64,000 nt of DNA from assembly GCA_021229015.1 (NCBI GenBank), contig CM037785.1:37178887-37242886 (forward strand), read 5' to 3'. Below the pieces are notes generated by a model. That model was not told the origin of the DNA. It made no database searches and saw only the letters and a program-made list of their open reading frames with translations. Of this stretch, positions 36,517 through 48,745 are shown one piece after another (within the stretch, counting starts at the first letter, position 1; the number at the start of each line of letters is the position of its first letter). Origin of the DNA: Solen grandis (taxonomy: Eukaryota > Mollusca > Bivalvia > Adapedonta > Solenidae). Position numbers and translations under genes: made by a program.

Positions 36517-37902
36517 ACCTAGTGCAGTTTCTATTTTTAGAGATATCCACCATAGCTCAGAAGCTCCGCCCATGGTATAATTTTCGGTTATTGGGAAATA
36601 TTCAAACAGTTAGTTACATTGAAAAGCGTTGCAGAGCTATAGGTTAAATAATTTTATTACCATGTAAAGAACGGTTATTTTCTTTTAAAACTGACGCAAA
36701 AATAGATTGAAGTATGGGTAAACAATATGAGGCATATTGATGGAATTGAGAAAAGTATATAGCCTTAAGCATGTGTGTCCAGAAGTTGATCCACGTCCCA
36801 TCTCTATCATCCACTGCGTATCCAGGACAACCCTAACAGTCTTCCAACAGGTCAGTAACGATTGCCTGTACTAAAACAAAACTGGATATATGAAAAAAGC
36901 AAAATTTAAAATACAAACTTTGAATTTCTGGGTTGACAAAAAGATTTAAATGATCATTTAAGGAAAGGTTTATATATTTTGTCCTATTTTTTGTCTTTAC
37001 ATGATCTCGTGGTATAGATACACCCGACTACGGATACGACGGATATGTGTTTGAAAGTTGTTGTGGACAAGGACTTTTCACAACTTTTCCAGGCGCAAAG
37101 TACTGGTCCAACCAAAAAATCGTCGAGAGGGATTAGTATAAGTTGTATGAACTTTTTTTTCAAATCGACGTAAAACGAAACAGGTTTAAACTAAAACTTT
37201 TCATTTTGCTATGCATATTGATGGATCTGAGGGAAATATATGTGACCATAAGGATATGTGTCGAGCAATAGTGCCCTTCTCAATCACCAACTGCGTATCC
37301 GTGACAATCTTAACACAGCCTTCAAACAGGTTGGTAACGATGGCCTCTACTAAAAACAAATAAAAGGATGTATGAAAAAGCGAAAAAATACAAATATTGA
37401 ATTGCTGGGTTGACAAAATGATTTAAATGGTTATTTTAGTAAAGGTTTATATATTATTGTCATATTTTTTGACTATACATTATCTTTTCTAGAAATGGCA
37501 GTCCTCCTTCTAAATAGGTTTTTTTTTGCATTGTGAATGTTAATTTCCTGTTTATTATAAATTATTTTGCTTTGAATGATGATTTAAATTAGAGTAATGC
37601 GTGAAACCTTTATCCTTTCTATGTCCAATAGAAGGTCTCTGTGCACATATTCATCCACTGCTTATCAGGACATAATTTACATAAGTATTTTTACACGACA
37701 TGGTCTAACTGAAGCCATCATGTAAAGGTATCCTCTACAAGAAATAGACATTTGTTGTTAAAAACGTGGAAAAATTAAGTTCAATGTATTTCTCTATAAA
37801 TCTAAATAAATATATCTCTTTATTTCGAACTGAAAGATGGTATGGGTATACAGCAGTGAGCAAAGAAAACCATGTTTTAGAAAAGAAAGTGATGCTACTC
37901 CA

Positions 37903-37990
37903 GGTGCCTGGAGTAAGTTGTAACGCGCTTCGCTCCTCACCAATGCGTTACGGGTTCGATTCCTGGTCCCGTACGCGAGAGGGTGGTCGC
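37903..37990 (+). mobile_element. tRNA-derived SINE head in array
   Basis: GGTGCCTGGAGTAAGTTG and CGCTTCGCTCCTCACC, then the exact B-box GGTTCGATTCC (37953-37963). It is related to the head at 29272 (GGTGCCTGGATAGCGTTGTG, CTTCGCTTCTCAAC). It interrupts an array subunit between GATGCTACTCC and GCCTCTACAAG. The SINE body is short or missing. Confidence 0.65.
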
Positions 37991-40921
37991 CCGTCCAGAC
38001 ACACGCCTCTACAAGAAATAGAAAATCGATGTTTAAAACGGGGGAAAAACAAAGTTCAGGGTTAAATCTTCATATATGAAAATTAATTTCTAACTCCGAA
38101 ATAAAAAATAATGTGGATATGCAGAATCGATGTACGGCAGCAATTGGGTTTTAAAGAAATATACTGCTACTCCTTACTCTAAATGATTTTCTGTGATTAC
38201 AACTTCAATGTGGATTTTCATGTTTATGATTTATATTGAGCTCAATGTACAGTGGTGAAAATGAGAAAATATTTGTAGCATTTTTACCTTATTTTGTAAA
38301 GAAGAGGAGCAGTTATCAACCGTGTATCAAGGGCAGCATTCGCATTAGGTTTTCCAACAATTCAGGTTCTAGCTGAGGTCACCTTTATAGGGTATCGATG
38401 AATACCTTCTGTGAAAAATTGAAAAAAGAGGTTAAAATCGAAGTTCGGAACGTAATTTTAGATTTAAATTTAAAGATTTAATCGAACTAACTATTGATGG
38501 AACTGAGGAACAACATGTTGCATGTATGTCAGGTAGGAGATCCACGTATTCATCTGAGTCACCCATTGTTCAATCATCCACTGCTAATCAAGGCAACATT
38601 CATATAAGTGTTCTTACATGACACGGTCGAGCTGACGCCGTATTTATTATGTAACGGTACTCCTACAAAAAATAGCTGTTAAATACGGGGAAAAAATAAG
38701 TTATTCGTAAACCTTTATATAATTAATGAGCATAAAAAGTTTTTATTCAGCATTGAATTTTGTAGTAGAATATAGTGTGGGTATACAAAAGAGTAAAATA
38801 ATCGTCGGGTTTTAATATAATGTCCTACTTGGCCTTGTCCAAGTTGATAATTATTAAGTCGGTGTGTATTTTTCCTGTTTAATTAAAATGAGGTAAATGA
38901 AGCCTTTATTATAATATGTACCGCTAAGTAGTAGTAGAAGGTCCATATCCTCTGCTTAATATACAATATTCACAAATATATAACGCTGTCTAACTGAAGC
39001 CGTCTTTATCATGTTACGAGAATCATACAACAAATAGAAAATGGATGTTAAAAACGTTAACTAATGCAGTTTAGGGTAAGTCTTTATGAATTTAAATGAG
39101 TAAATAAAAATTTTGTTTTCTTAATTTCGAAATGAAACAGTTTTGGTATACAACATAAAGCAAAGACAACTGTTGAGTTTTAACGAAATGTGTTGCAACA
39201 CCTCACTCTAAGTAATATTTTTGTGTTAACAATGCAAACGTATTTTAATGAACTATTGCGCTATGCACAGAGGTGAAAATGAAACATTATACCCAGCTAT
39301 TGCCTTTATTGTTAAGTAGATGCTAGACTTGCCCCAATCAGTCATCGACTGCGTATCCTGGACAACTTACATCGAGGACAGGGTCCACCTGAAGCCGTCT
39401 TCATCATGTAATAATGATCCCTCCTATAAATAGAAATTGGATCTTGAGAAAAATTAAGTTTGTGGTTAATTTAGTTTAAATTTGTAATTATAGAATATTT
39501 ACTATTTTCTAAATTTGTATATGTGGCTGAAAAGTGGACAGAAGTAGACATGGAACTCAAATTTAACCGAAATGAATCAAATGCATTGTACATATTCATA
39601 AGAAGCTGAAAATCACATCATTTGTATATACACTTACTACCACGGATGAAATCTTTGGTTATTCTTTCTGACCCAAAACACGGCCACAATGTGAATTGTT
39701 AATAATGAAGAGCTACGATGACCAAAGGTATCATACTTGATCTTAGGATTGTGGGTTTAAACTTCGTCAATGCCAAAGACATTATGACCTCTGATGTAAA
39801 GTACTGATCCAACCAATGAACAGTTATAAAAAGTATAAGTCGAAAGAATCGACGCGTTAAAAATATGAGCCCATCTCGGTCGCCCACTGCGTATCCACGA
39901 CAAACGAACCTACATTCTTCCCACATGGCATATACCGACTGAACCGTTTCTCAGTCGACGTTAGATAAAGAAGTTCAAACTGAATTAAATATTTTGCTAT
40001 GCATATTGATGTTACTGAGAAAAGTATATGGCCTTGAGCATTTGTGTCCTGATGAAAGTCCACGTGCCCATCTCAGTTATCCACTGCGTATCCAGTACAA
40101 CCTAAACATAGTCTTCCAACAGGTAGGTTACCCTGGCTTTTACTAGAAAAAGAAAAGGATGCTAGTAAAAAGTGAAAATGAACAAACAATGAATTTCTGT
40201 TGACGAAAATGATTTAAAAAGTTATTAAAACATTTTTTTTTATTTTTAATTATTTTATTTACTTTGAATAGATCTTTAGAAATAAAGAGTCCCTATCTAA
40301 ATGATAGTTGTCAATGTGGGTTTCCTTTATGTCATGAAACATTTTGCTCTGCATATTTGTGGAGGTTAGAGCAAGATGTGAAGCCTGTATCCTTTATGTG
40401 TCCAGTAGTAGGTCCATTTGCCCTTATCATTCACCCAGTGCTCATCAGAAAACACAGGAGCCGCCGAAAGGGTTAAGTAAAAGTTGTAAGAATCGACGTT
40501 AATAATAAGTTCAAAAATAACTTCAATTATTTAGCTATGCATATTGTTTGGACCGAGAACAGTATATGTAGTCTCAAGCATGAAGGAAATTCATCCTTGT
40601 GTATCCAGGACAATCTTCACATACAGTCTTCCTACAGGTAAGTTCGTAGCTGAGGCGCCTATATCGGTAAGAGATGAACTACTAAAACAGAAAATGGACG
40701 TTTACAAAAGGTGGACGAAAACAAAATTAGGAGTTATCTAATTATTTCAAATGACTTTGTAAAGAAACTTTTTCCCTTCTAACTTCTTTATAGTTAGATT
40801 GAAACACGGGTAAACTTAATGAAGGGAACATTGCCATCAGTTTTTAATAAAATGTACTTGTCCTAGTCCTTAAGTATTTTGAATGAGGTTTCGGTACTTA
40901 CAATATGTGTTTTTCTGTTTA

Positions 40922-41052
40922 TAATGAAGGGCGCCGCGGGCCATTTGTAATATACCGACAGCGGATCCGAAGGATGTGGACTCGAACCCCTAGAAGCTAG
41001 ACTAATCGCAAGTACTTGACCAACCAAGGGTCCAGCAAGAGGGATTCGTATT
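40922..41052 (+). mobile_element. tRNA-Arg-like segment of array unit
   Basis: AATGAAGGGCGCCGCGGGCC, CGACAGCGGATCCGAAGG and the T-arm-like ACTCGAACCCC mark the tRNA part; the body motif is degraded to AAGTACTTGACCAACC. Confidence 0.65.
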
Positions 41053-42705
41053 TGTAGAAAATATGAGCGTTTTCGAATAGACATAAATTAAATAATTTCA
41101 TTAACTCGTTTTGCTACGTATATTAATGAAACTGAGACAAGTATATGTATACTTAAAGCATAGATTCCAGTAGAAGGTCCATAGACCCATCTCAGTCACC
41201 CACTGCGTAACCAGGAGCACCTCGACTGATCGATAAGATAACGCTGGACTCTGTTAGAAACAAATGATATGAAAGAATATAAAATATGAAAAAAATGCGA
41301 AAATAACAAAAATGCAGTTATGGGTTGACTAGATATGATTAAAATAGCGCATTTCTTTTTAAATTAACATCATAAGATGTCTAGAAATTGCAGCCTTCAT
41401 GCTAAATAATAAATTTTAAGTTGTCAATGACCGTTTCTCGTTTATAATAAATTATTTGCTATACACAATAATAAAAATTAGAGCAACATGTGAAACCTGT
41501 ATCCTTTATGTGTCCAATAGTAGGTGGGTCATGTGTACTCCTTCAACCTCTGCTTATCAGGACATTAGCATAAGTATCCCTACATGACACGGTCTTACTG
41601 AAGCCGTATCTATCATGTTACGAAAAACTCTTTAAGAAAAAAAATCTATGTTAAAAAAAAGGAAATTGCAGCGTAAATCTTTATAAATTTAAATGATTTT
41701 ATAAAGAATTTATTTAGTTTTCCTTAATTTGCCATGCACAATGGTGGAAATTAGGGTAATATGTGAAGCCTCTATCCTTTATATAACCAGTAGGTATTTG
41801 AACACATCCACTGCTTTTCAGGACAACATTAACTTTATGTGTTCTTACATGACTGAAGTAGTCTTTATCATGTAACGATAACCTCTACAACAGGGAAAAA
41901 AACCGTTAAAAACGGAGAAAAATAAAATTTCAACGAAATCTTTATAAATATGAAAAGAACTCAGTTTTCTTAATAACGAGCAATGAGTTAAGACAAAGCA
42001 AAGACAATAATAGATTTTTAAGAAATGCGTTGCAACTCCTTACTTGTGCGTTTTCATCTTTAGTTATTTTGCTATGCATAGTGGCAAAATGAGAAAAATA
42101 GGTAGCCTTTGTCTTTATTTTATCCAGTAGAATGTATATGTACCTCTGTCGGTCATCAACACTGTAACAAGGACAACCTTTATATACAGTATTCAAGGTG
42201 AGGGTCTAGCAGAAGCCGTCTTCATCACATAACATTGACCTCTACTAGAAATAGAAAATCAATTATGGAAAAAGTGGGATAATGTGAATAATTTTAAACA
42301 ATATATAAAGAATGTGGAGAGTAGTGGTACATTAAAGATTGAACATTACCATGAGGTTTTAATGAAATGTGTTACTAGTTACACTGCCAATGTGTGTTTT
42401 CCTATCTGAAATGGATTATTTTGTTAAGCGTAGTCATGAAATTAAGAAAAAAAATACATAAAGCGTTAAGTTTTTATGTGTCCAGTAGGATAAACAATAT
42501 TCTTACAGGTCAGTTTCCAGCTGAGATCGTCTATATCGGGTATCGAAGACTTCTAAAACAGGTTTTAAAATCTGAGGGACTGAAATGAAATAAAGAAATG
42601 AATTTTAAGCTGCATCGCAGCGTTTGTATATGCGCCAACATCCACGGATTGGTTTTACTTGCTAACCTAAAATGTGTTGTTAACAATATGTTTCTGTTTC
42701 TACTG
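40922..42705. repeat. best-preserved higher-order unit (about 1.8 kb)
   Basis: One complete cycle: tRNA-Arg-like segment (40922-41052); type I subunit (41100-41345, with GTAACCAGGAGCACC); type II (41430-41690, with TGCTTATCAGGACATTAGC); a second type II copy (41735-41960); type III (42040-42300, with GTCATCAACACTGTAACAAG and GTCTAGCAGAAGCCGTCTTC); type IV (42310-42600, with GAGATCGTCTATATCGGGTA); then the next tRNA-like segment at 42706. The same order is seen, with losses, from 42.7 to 44.2 kb. Confidence 0.7.
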
Positions 42706-42850
42706 AAGGGGTCCAGTTGCACCACAGAAATGTGGATCCGATGTTTGTGGGGTTCGAACCCCGTTTGAAAGAGGATTTCTCTTGACCTTCCCAAGCGAAA
42801 AGTACTGGTCCAACCCAGGATCAGTCGAGAAGAATTTGTTGTTGTTGTAT
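42706..42850 (+). mobile_element. tRNA-Arg-like segment of array unit
   Basis: GGTCCAGTTGCACCACAG, TGTGGATCCGATG and a perfect T-arm GGGGTTCGAACCCC, followed by the body CTTCCCAAGCGAAAAGTACT and GGTCCAACCCAGG. Confidence 0.7.
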
Positions 42851-42857
42851 TGAGGTT

Positions 42858-43038
42858 TACCGTCGCTGCGATAGTATTTCAATCATATAGCGACGTCCAG
42901 CTAATTACAGGTGGAGGAAGACCCCAAATGCTCGGAGGCATCCGGTACCCGGGTAGAACCACCGACCTACCGCAAGCCAGCTGGAAGGCTTCCTCACATG
43001 AAAAATTCGAAGTCCCTACCCGGATTCAAACCGAGGGA
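42858..43038 (-). mobile_element. SINE (same family as 4214), flanked by repeats
   Basis: Reverse-oriented copy: TACCGTCGCTGCGATAG, TATAGCGACGTCCAGCTAAT, GGTAGAACCACCGACC and GCCAGCTGGAAGGCTTCCTC, then the start of the head. It is flanked by ATTTGTTGTTGTTGTATTG (42834-42852) and a version with one extra GTT (43038-43059), which may be a target-site duplication. It sits inside the body of an array tRNA-like segment. Confidence 0.75.
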
Positions 43039-44879
43039 TTTGTTGTTGTTGTTGTATTGTATAAGAGTCGGACTTATAATAAGAAAAATAAGATTGAACC
43101 GAACGTTAACTCCTTATGTTGCTTTGAATATTCATGGAACTGAGAAAATGGATTTTCTATGTGGCCTTAATCATATACACCCAGTAGAAGGTCCAGGTGC
43201 CCATCTCAAGTCACCCACTGTATCTAGGACAACCTTAATCGTCTTCCAACACGTCGTTTACGAGAATCTACTAGAAAAGGAATATGGATGTATGAAAAAG
43301 GAACGCATATTTTTTTCTTTTTTACTTTTTGGCAGTTTCTTCTACTCTAATAGTTTTTAATTTGTTAATAGTCAATATCAACTTTTAAACTCTAAATAAG
43401 TTTTTAAGATGTAAGTGTGCGTTTCATGTTTATAATAAATTTAATATGCATAATGATGAATATTAGAGTGATGTTTGAAACCTGCATCCTGTATGTATCC
43501 AGTAGTTTCATGTGCACTTATCACCCATTCTCTACTAATCAAGACAGATTTTACATAACTATTCTTTCATGACACCACCAACTAATAGAAGCCGTTTTTA
43601 TTATGTAATGATAACCTCTTCAAAAAATAGAAAATCTGAGTTTTAAAATCAGGAAAAATGAAGCTCAGCGTCAATCTTTTTAGAATTAAATGATATAAAA
43701 CAAATAGAGTGTCGGTAACCATGGGGTTATAAGTACTGTGTAGCTAACCCCAAATAATATATGTGTTTACAATGTAAATGTGCGTTTTCATGTTTTTTTA
43801 ATTATTTTTACATTTGCGGAAATGAGAAAAAGATTGTGGCCTTTGCCTTTATTTTGTCCAGAAGGTAAATGTTCCTTACCTGCGTTTCCAGGACAACCTT
43901 TAAATGCAGTTTTGGTCAAGGCCAGATCTTGCTGAAACAATATCGATCATATAACGATGACCTCTACTAGAGATAGAAAATGGAACACGAGAAACAGTGG
44001 GACTTTCAATTTCAATGCCACTGGCTGCTGTTTAGGATGATCTTTACTAGTATTAGAAAATAGTAAAAACTGAGGGACTGACATGAAGATCAGATTCCCA
44101 AGCGAAAAGTACTGGTCCAACCTATGAACAGTCGAAAGGGATTAGAATAAGTTGTAATTATTGACGTTAAATACTTTTAAAGTGAAGTAATTATTTTGCT
44201 ATCCATATTGTTAGAAATGAGAAAATAAAGTGGCTAAAGTATATATATCAAGGAAAGGTTCACGTATCCAGGACAACCTCAACATTCCTCCAGCAAGTAG
44301 GTAACGATGGCCTCTACTAGTATAAGAAAATGGATGTTTGCAAAAAGCAAAGACATTGATGTTCTGGGTTGACTAATATGATTTATGTTTAAATCGTTTA
44401 TCTTTTTACTTTAATTACAAGATATGCAGATATTAGATATGTCCCTCATACTCTAAATAATATCGAAAATTTTAATAAACGAAGTTAAAAATAAGTTTAA
44501 ATTGAACATAAATTGGTTTGCTATCCATATTAATGGAACTCAAAAAATATATTTGGCCTTAAGCAATCCACGTACCCATCTCATTCGCCTACTACGTATT
44601 CAGGACAACATTGACAGTCTTCCAAGTAGGTAGCGAGTGGATAACGATAGCCTCTATTAGGAAAAGGAAAATGGATGAAATAAAAAAAATGACAAAAAAT
44701 GAAATTCTTCGTAAATAATAATTTTAAAGAATTTTTTTCTTAATTCTCTTTTACATATTTAGATGTCTAGAAAATAGCAGCCCCTACTTTAATAAATTTT
44801 AATTACTTTTCTATGCATAATGATGAAAATTAGAATTCGAAAAGCCTATATTCTACGTGTGTCCAGGCACCCATGTACA

Positions 44880-45010
44880 GCATAAGCAGCACGTGAACTG
44901 CATTCGTTATGGTCCTAAGACAACTTCAGTTGACTGTAAGCGACCGGTTGCACATGGTTTGTCACACTGAACGCACGCCAGTATTAGAGCCCGAGAATAT
45001 GTTTGACAGT
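44880..45010 (+). mobile_element. SINE-like repeat related to 8880-9095
   Basis: TAAGACAACTTCAGTTGACTG, GGTTGCACATGGTTTG and ACTGAACGCACG match the block at 8970-9035. It interrupts an array subunit after GTGTGTCCAGGCACCCATG. The antisense tRNA part seen at 9050-9090 is not clear here. Confidence 0.5.
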
Positions 45011-45435
45011 TTGACCTGCCAAAAAGATCCTAAGGGATCATAATTTGACAAAATGATTGTAGAATTACTTGCCTTTTTGGAATGTGTCCCTTTTTATTTA
45101 GTGAACAAGAATATTAAGTGACTGCTTGATGGTTAAGGAGAAATGGACCTTAACGAAAACCTTAACTGAAGCCGACAAGAGGGTTATGGCAATATCTCCA
45201 CTTAGAGTTGAAAACGAAAACAAATCCCACTTTCTTTTCTTTAAATAAGATTCTAGAAATAGCGACCCCTATCAATCTAAAGACTAGTTATTAGCATAGC
45301 TTCCTGTTTTAATGATGAAAACTAGAGTAAAAAAATCTTTGGCAGGAGGTCCATGTGCCATTGTTACACACCCACTGCTTATCAGAACAACATTCACAAA
45401 TATTCTTACACCACACATGATGACGAATTGAAGTT

Positions 45436-45475
45436 ATATCTACAAGAAATAGAACATATCTACAAGAAATAGAAC
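45436..45475 (+). repeat. exact 20 bp tandem duplication
   Basis: ATATCTACAAGAAATAGAAC occurs twice head to tail, within a type II array subunit. It is exact while the surrounding subunits are very diverged, so it is recent. Confidence 0.9.
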
Positions 45476-47174
45476 ATCTATGTTAAAAACGGGAAAAAAG
45501 GGAAGTTCCGTGTAAATATCTATGAACATAAATAAGTATATATTATAAATTATTTTTCTTAATTTGTATCGGTTTTAAAAGAAATTTGTTGTTGATACAC
45601 CTTACTCTAATATTTCTGTCTATACAGGTCAATGTGCGTTTTCATGTTTATGAATTAATTGGTTATGAATAGTAGGGAAAATGAGAGAATATATGTAGCC
45701 TTTGTCTTTATAACGCCCCGTTTAAGTTATGTCCTTTTGGTTTTTCAGGGCAACTTTTGAATAATTTTCGTCAAGGTCAGGTCTTACTGAAACCGTCTAT
45801 ATTATGCAACGAAAGCTCTCCTAGAAATAAGAAATTGATCAAGGGAGACAAAAATAACGTTCATGATTTAATATTCTAAAGTTGTCAATATCTGCAGATT
45901 TCTGGATTTCTATATGAAAAGTGGAGAATAGTGGTACAGCATTGAAAAAAAACATTACCACCAGGTTTTAGTGAAATCTATTGCACGGTCAATACTTATT
46001 TATAATAAATGATTTTATGTTTTGTAATGAAATTTAGATAATAAAATATGTACAGTTTCCAGCTTTTTTTCCAGTAAAAGGTCAGCCACCATCATCCGAG
46101 TATCCAGTGCAATCTTCACATGGTCTTCATACATGTCAGGTTCCAACTAAGGCCGTCTTTATAAGGTATTGTTGAATCTACTATAAATAAAAAAAATGGA
46201 CGTTAAAAAAGGGAACAAAAAGTAGTTAATCTAAATGATATTCAAATGTCCTATGTAAATATCTAGCTATTAATTACATTGAATAGTGGGTTCTACAGCC
46301 TTGGGAAACATTACAAACGGGCTTGATTAAGTTAGTTCTTACTCTCATGTTTCTGTGTTGACATTGTCAATGTGTGTTATTCCATATTATGCATAATGAT
46401 AAAAATGGGTTTGAACACCGTTGGTGGCAAAGATTTCACGACACTGCCCTATACAACATACTGGTCCAACGCAGGAACAGTCAAGAGGGATTAGCATTAG
46501 TTGTATGAACTTGTTTCCCAATCGACTGAATTAAACTATTTTGCTATGCATAGTGATGTACCTTGGGGGGAAATATGTATCCTTAAGCATGTACGTCAAG
46601 TAGAAGGGTCCAAGTGCTCATCTCTGTCGCCAAGTGCGTATCTAGAAAACCTACATAGTCTTCAACGGGTCGGTAACGATGGCCTCTATTACAAAAAGCA
46701 AATGAATTTATTTTAAAAAAAACGAAAACAAATTTGTTCTGGGTTGCCTAAGATTTTTTTTACAAAAAAGTATGTATTTTTTTTTCTTTTTATTTCAATT
46801 TACATTATTAGATATATCTAGAAATTTCAGTCCCTTTCAGTTTAAACAATAATTTACAAGTTGTGCGTTTTCCGTTTATAATAAATTATTTTGCTATGCA
46901 TAATGATGAAAATTAGAGGCATATATTAAGCCTTTTTCCGTTGCTCTTGTCACGCAGCCACTGATTATCATAAAATCGGTGAAAATGATTTTCAGCGTAA
47001 GCCTCTATGGATTTGAATGAGTATATCAAATAATTAGTATTCTTCATATCAAACTGAAGGATAGTGTGGGTATTCAGCCTGGAGCAAATACAGTTATAGG
47101 GTTTTAAGAAATGTGTTGCTGCTCCTTACTCTAATATTTCTGTATTTACAATGTAAATGTCAGTTTCCTTTTTT

Positions 47175-48147
47175 AGCTCACCTGAGCACAACGTGCTCAA
47201 GGTGAGCTTTTCTGATCGCCTTTTGTCCGGCGTCCGTCGTCCGTGCGTCCGTGCGTCCGGCGTCAACAATTGCTTCAAACAACATCTCCTCCTAAACGGC
47301 TTGGCCAATTTGAAAAATATTTTGCAGGAATGTTCTACTAAAGTTTTATAAATGGTTCTGGTCCATTGCATAATTAGGTCACAGGAGCTAAAAATAGATT
47401 ATAAAAATGCAAACTTTAAAAATCTTCTTCTGCAAAACTGCAGGGTCTAGAGTTTAGATATTTGGTGTGAAGCATTGTCTAGTGGATGCCTACCAAGATT
47501 GTACAAATCATGACCCTGGGGTCAAAATTGGCCCCGTCCAAGGGGTCACTTGATTTTACATAGGTTTAAAAAGGAAAATCTTGAAAAATCTTCTTGTCAG
47601 AAACCACAAGGACTGGAGCTTAGATATTTGGTATGTAGCATTGTCTAGTGGATGTCTACAAAAATTGTACAAATCATGACCCTGGGGTCAAAATTGGCCC
47701 CGCCCCTGGGGCCACTTTTTTAATAGGAAAATCTAGAAAAACTTCTTGTCAGAAACCACAAGGCCTGAGCTTAGATATTTGGTGTGTAGCATTGTCTAGT
47801 AGATGTCTACCAATATTGTACAAATCATGACCCTTGGGTCAAAATTGGCCCCGCCTCTTTACATAGGCTATATCATATAGGAAAACTTCTTGTCAGAAAC
47901 CACAAGGCCTGGAGCTTAGATGTTTGGTGTGTAGCATTGTCTAGTGGATTTCAACAAAGATTGTACAAATTATGACCCTGGGGTCTTGTTCCACAATCGA
48001 CGTAAAATAAATAAGTTAAGTCTAAAACAAACCAATCCTTATCATATCTGTGAAAATGCTGTGCTAGTTAGTATGCTCTAGTTGGCAAAAAAAAAAGAGC
48101 AATGGTTATCAGGTGAGCGATTAAGGGCCATCATGGTCCTCTTGTTT
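47175..48147 (+). mobile_element. mollusc interspersed element with internal tandem repeats
   Basis: Starts AGCTCACCTGAGCACAACGT, itself foldable with GTGCTCAAGGTGAGCT, then a CGTCC-rich zone. It ends CAGGTGAGCGATTAAGGGCC then ATCATGGTCCTCTTGTTTT. Inside are four diverged units of about 145-165 bp, starting near 47424, 47590, 47742 and 47886, each with CATTGTCTAGTGGATG, GTACAAATCATGACCC and GGGGTCAAAATTGGCCCC. The ends are partly inverted (CTCACCTG and CAGGTGAG). It encodes no protein and is non-autonomous. This element type is very common in bivalves from memory; its class is not settled here. Further copies lie at the right edge of the window. Confidence 0.8.
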
Positions 48148-48362
48148 TAAAATTAATTTGCTATGCATAGTGGTCAAAATGAGAGAATACATGTAACCTT
48201 TGCTTTCATTTTGTACAGTAGAAGGTAGATGTGCCTTTATCTGTCATCAACTATTTATCCAGGTCAAACTGGTCAGGATCCAGCTTAAGCCATCTTCAAG
48301 TAACGATGACCTTTTCTAGAAATAGAAAAATAGGTAATGAGAAAACTATATAAACAACTCAA

Positions 48363-48745
48363 AGTTGCTTAGCACCATTAGTACACTAGCAAAATGAAAC
48401 ATTTCAATCCTGAACTTGAAAGTATTTTTTGCTTATTATAATGAACCTTTAGCGCATTACATCATTTATTTGAAATTGGGTCTTTTATTAACATTTTAAG
48501 TTGAAAACAACTCTATATTTAGATAATGTTGAATTTAATAAGTGGAAATTAGAATAGAAAAAATCTGCTATTTTGTTGCTTTGATATCTCAAAATTAAGA
48601 TTTATATTTTGAGATGTTTGCATTAATCAAAGGTTTAGGTTTGTAAAGGATGGTTGTGAAATCTCAAGATATAAGGACAAATATAAGAGAAGTTATGGCC
48701 ATTTCAAATAAACAGTGACACCTGATATGTGGTGCTTAGCAAACT
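48363..48745. mobile_element. possible MITE with terminal inverted repeats
   Basis: AGTTGCTTAGCACCA (48363-48377) at the left and TGGTGCTTAGCAAACT (48730-48745) at the right are imperfect inverted repeats of about 15 bp. The interior is AT-rich, noncoding, and contains none of the array motifs, while array sequence lies on both sides. No target-site duplication is clear. Confidence 0.5.

Noticed and set aside
40043..40080. CTGATGAAAGTCC in an array unit as a hammerhead ribozyme core
   Set aside because: The second conserved GAAA and the required stems are missing, and other units lack CTGATGA here.
42850..43360. Two overlapping plus-strand frames of 97 and 149 codons
   Set aside because: Both read through the reverse SINE copy at 42858-43038 and then array sequence; the open frame comes from the SINE.
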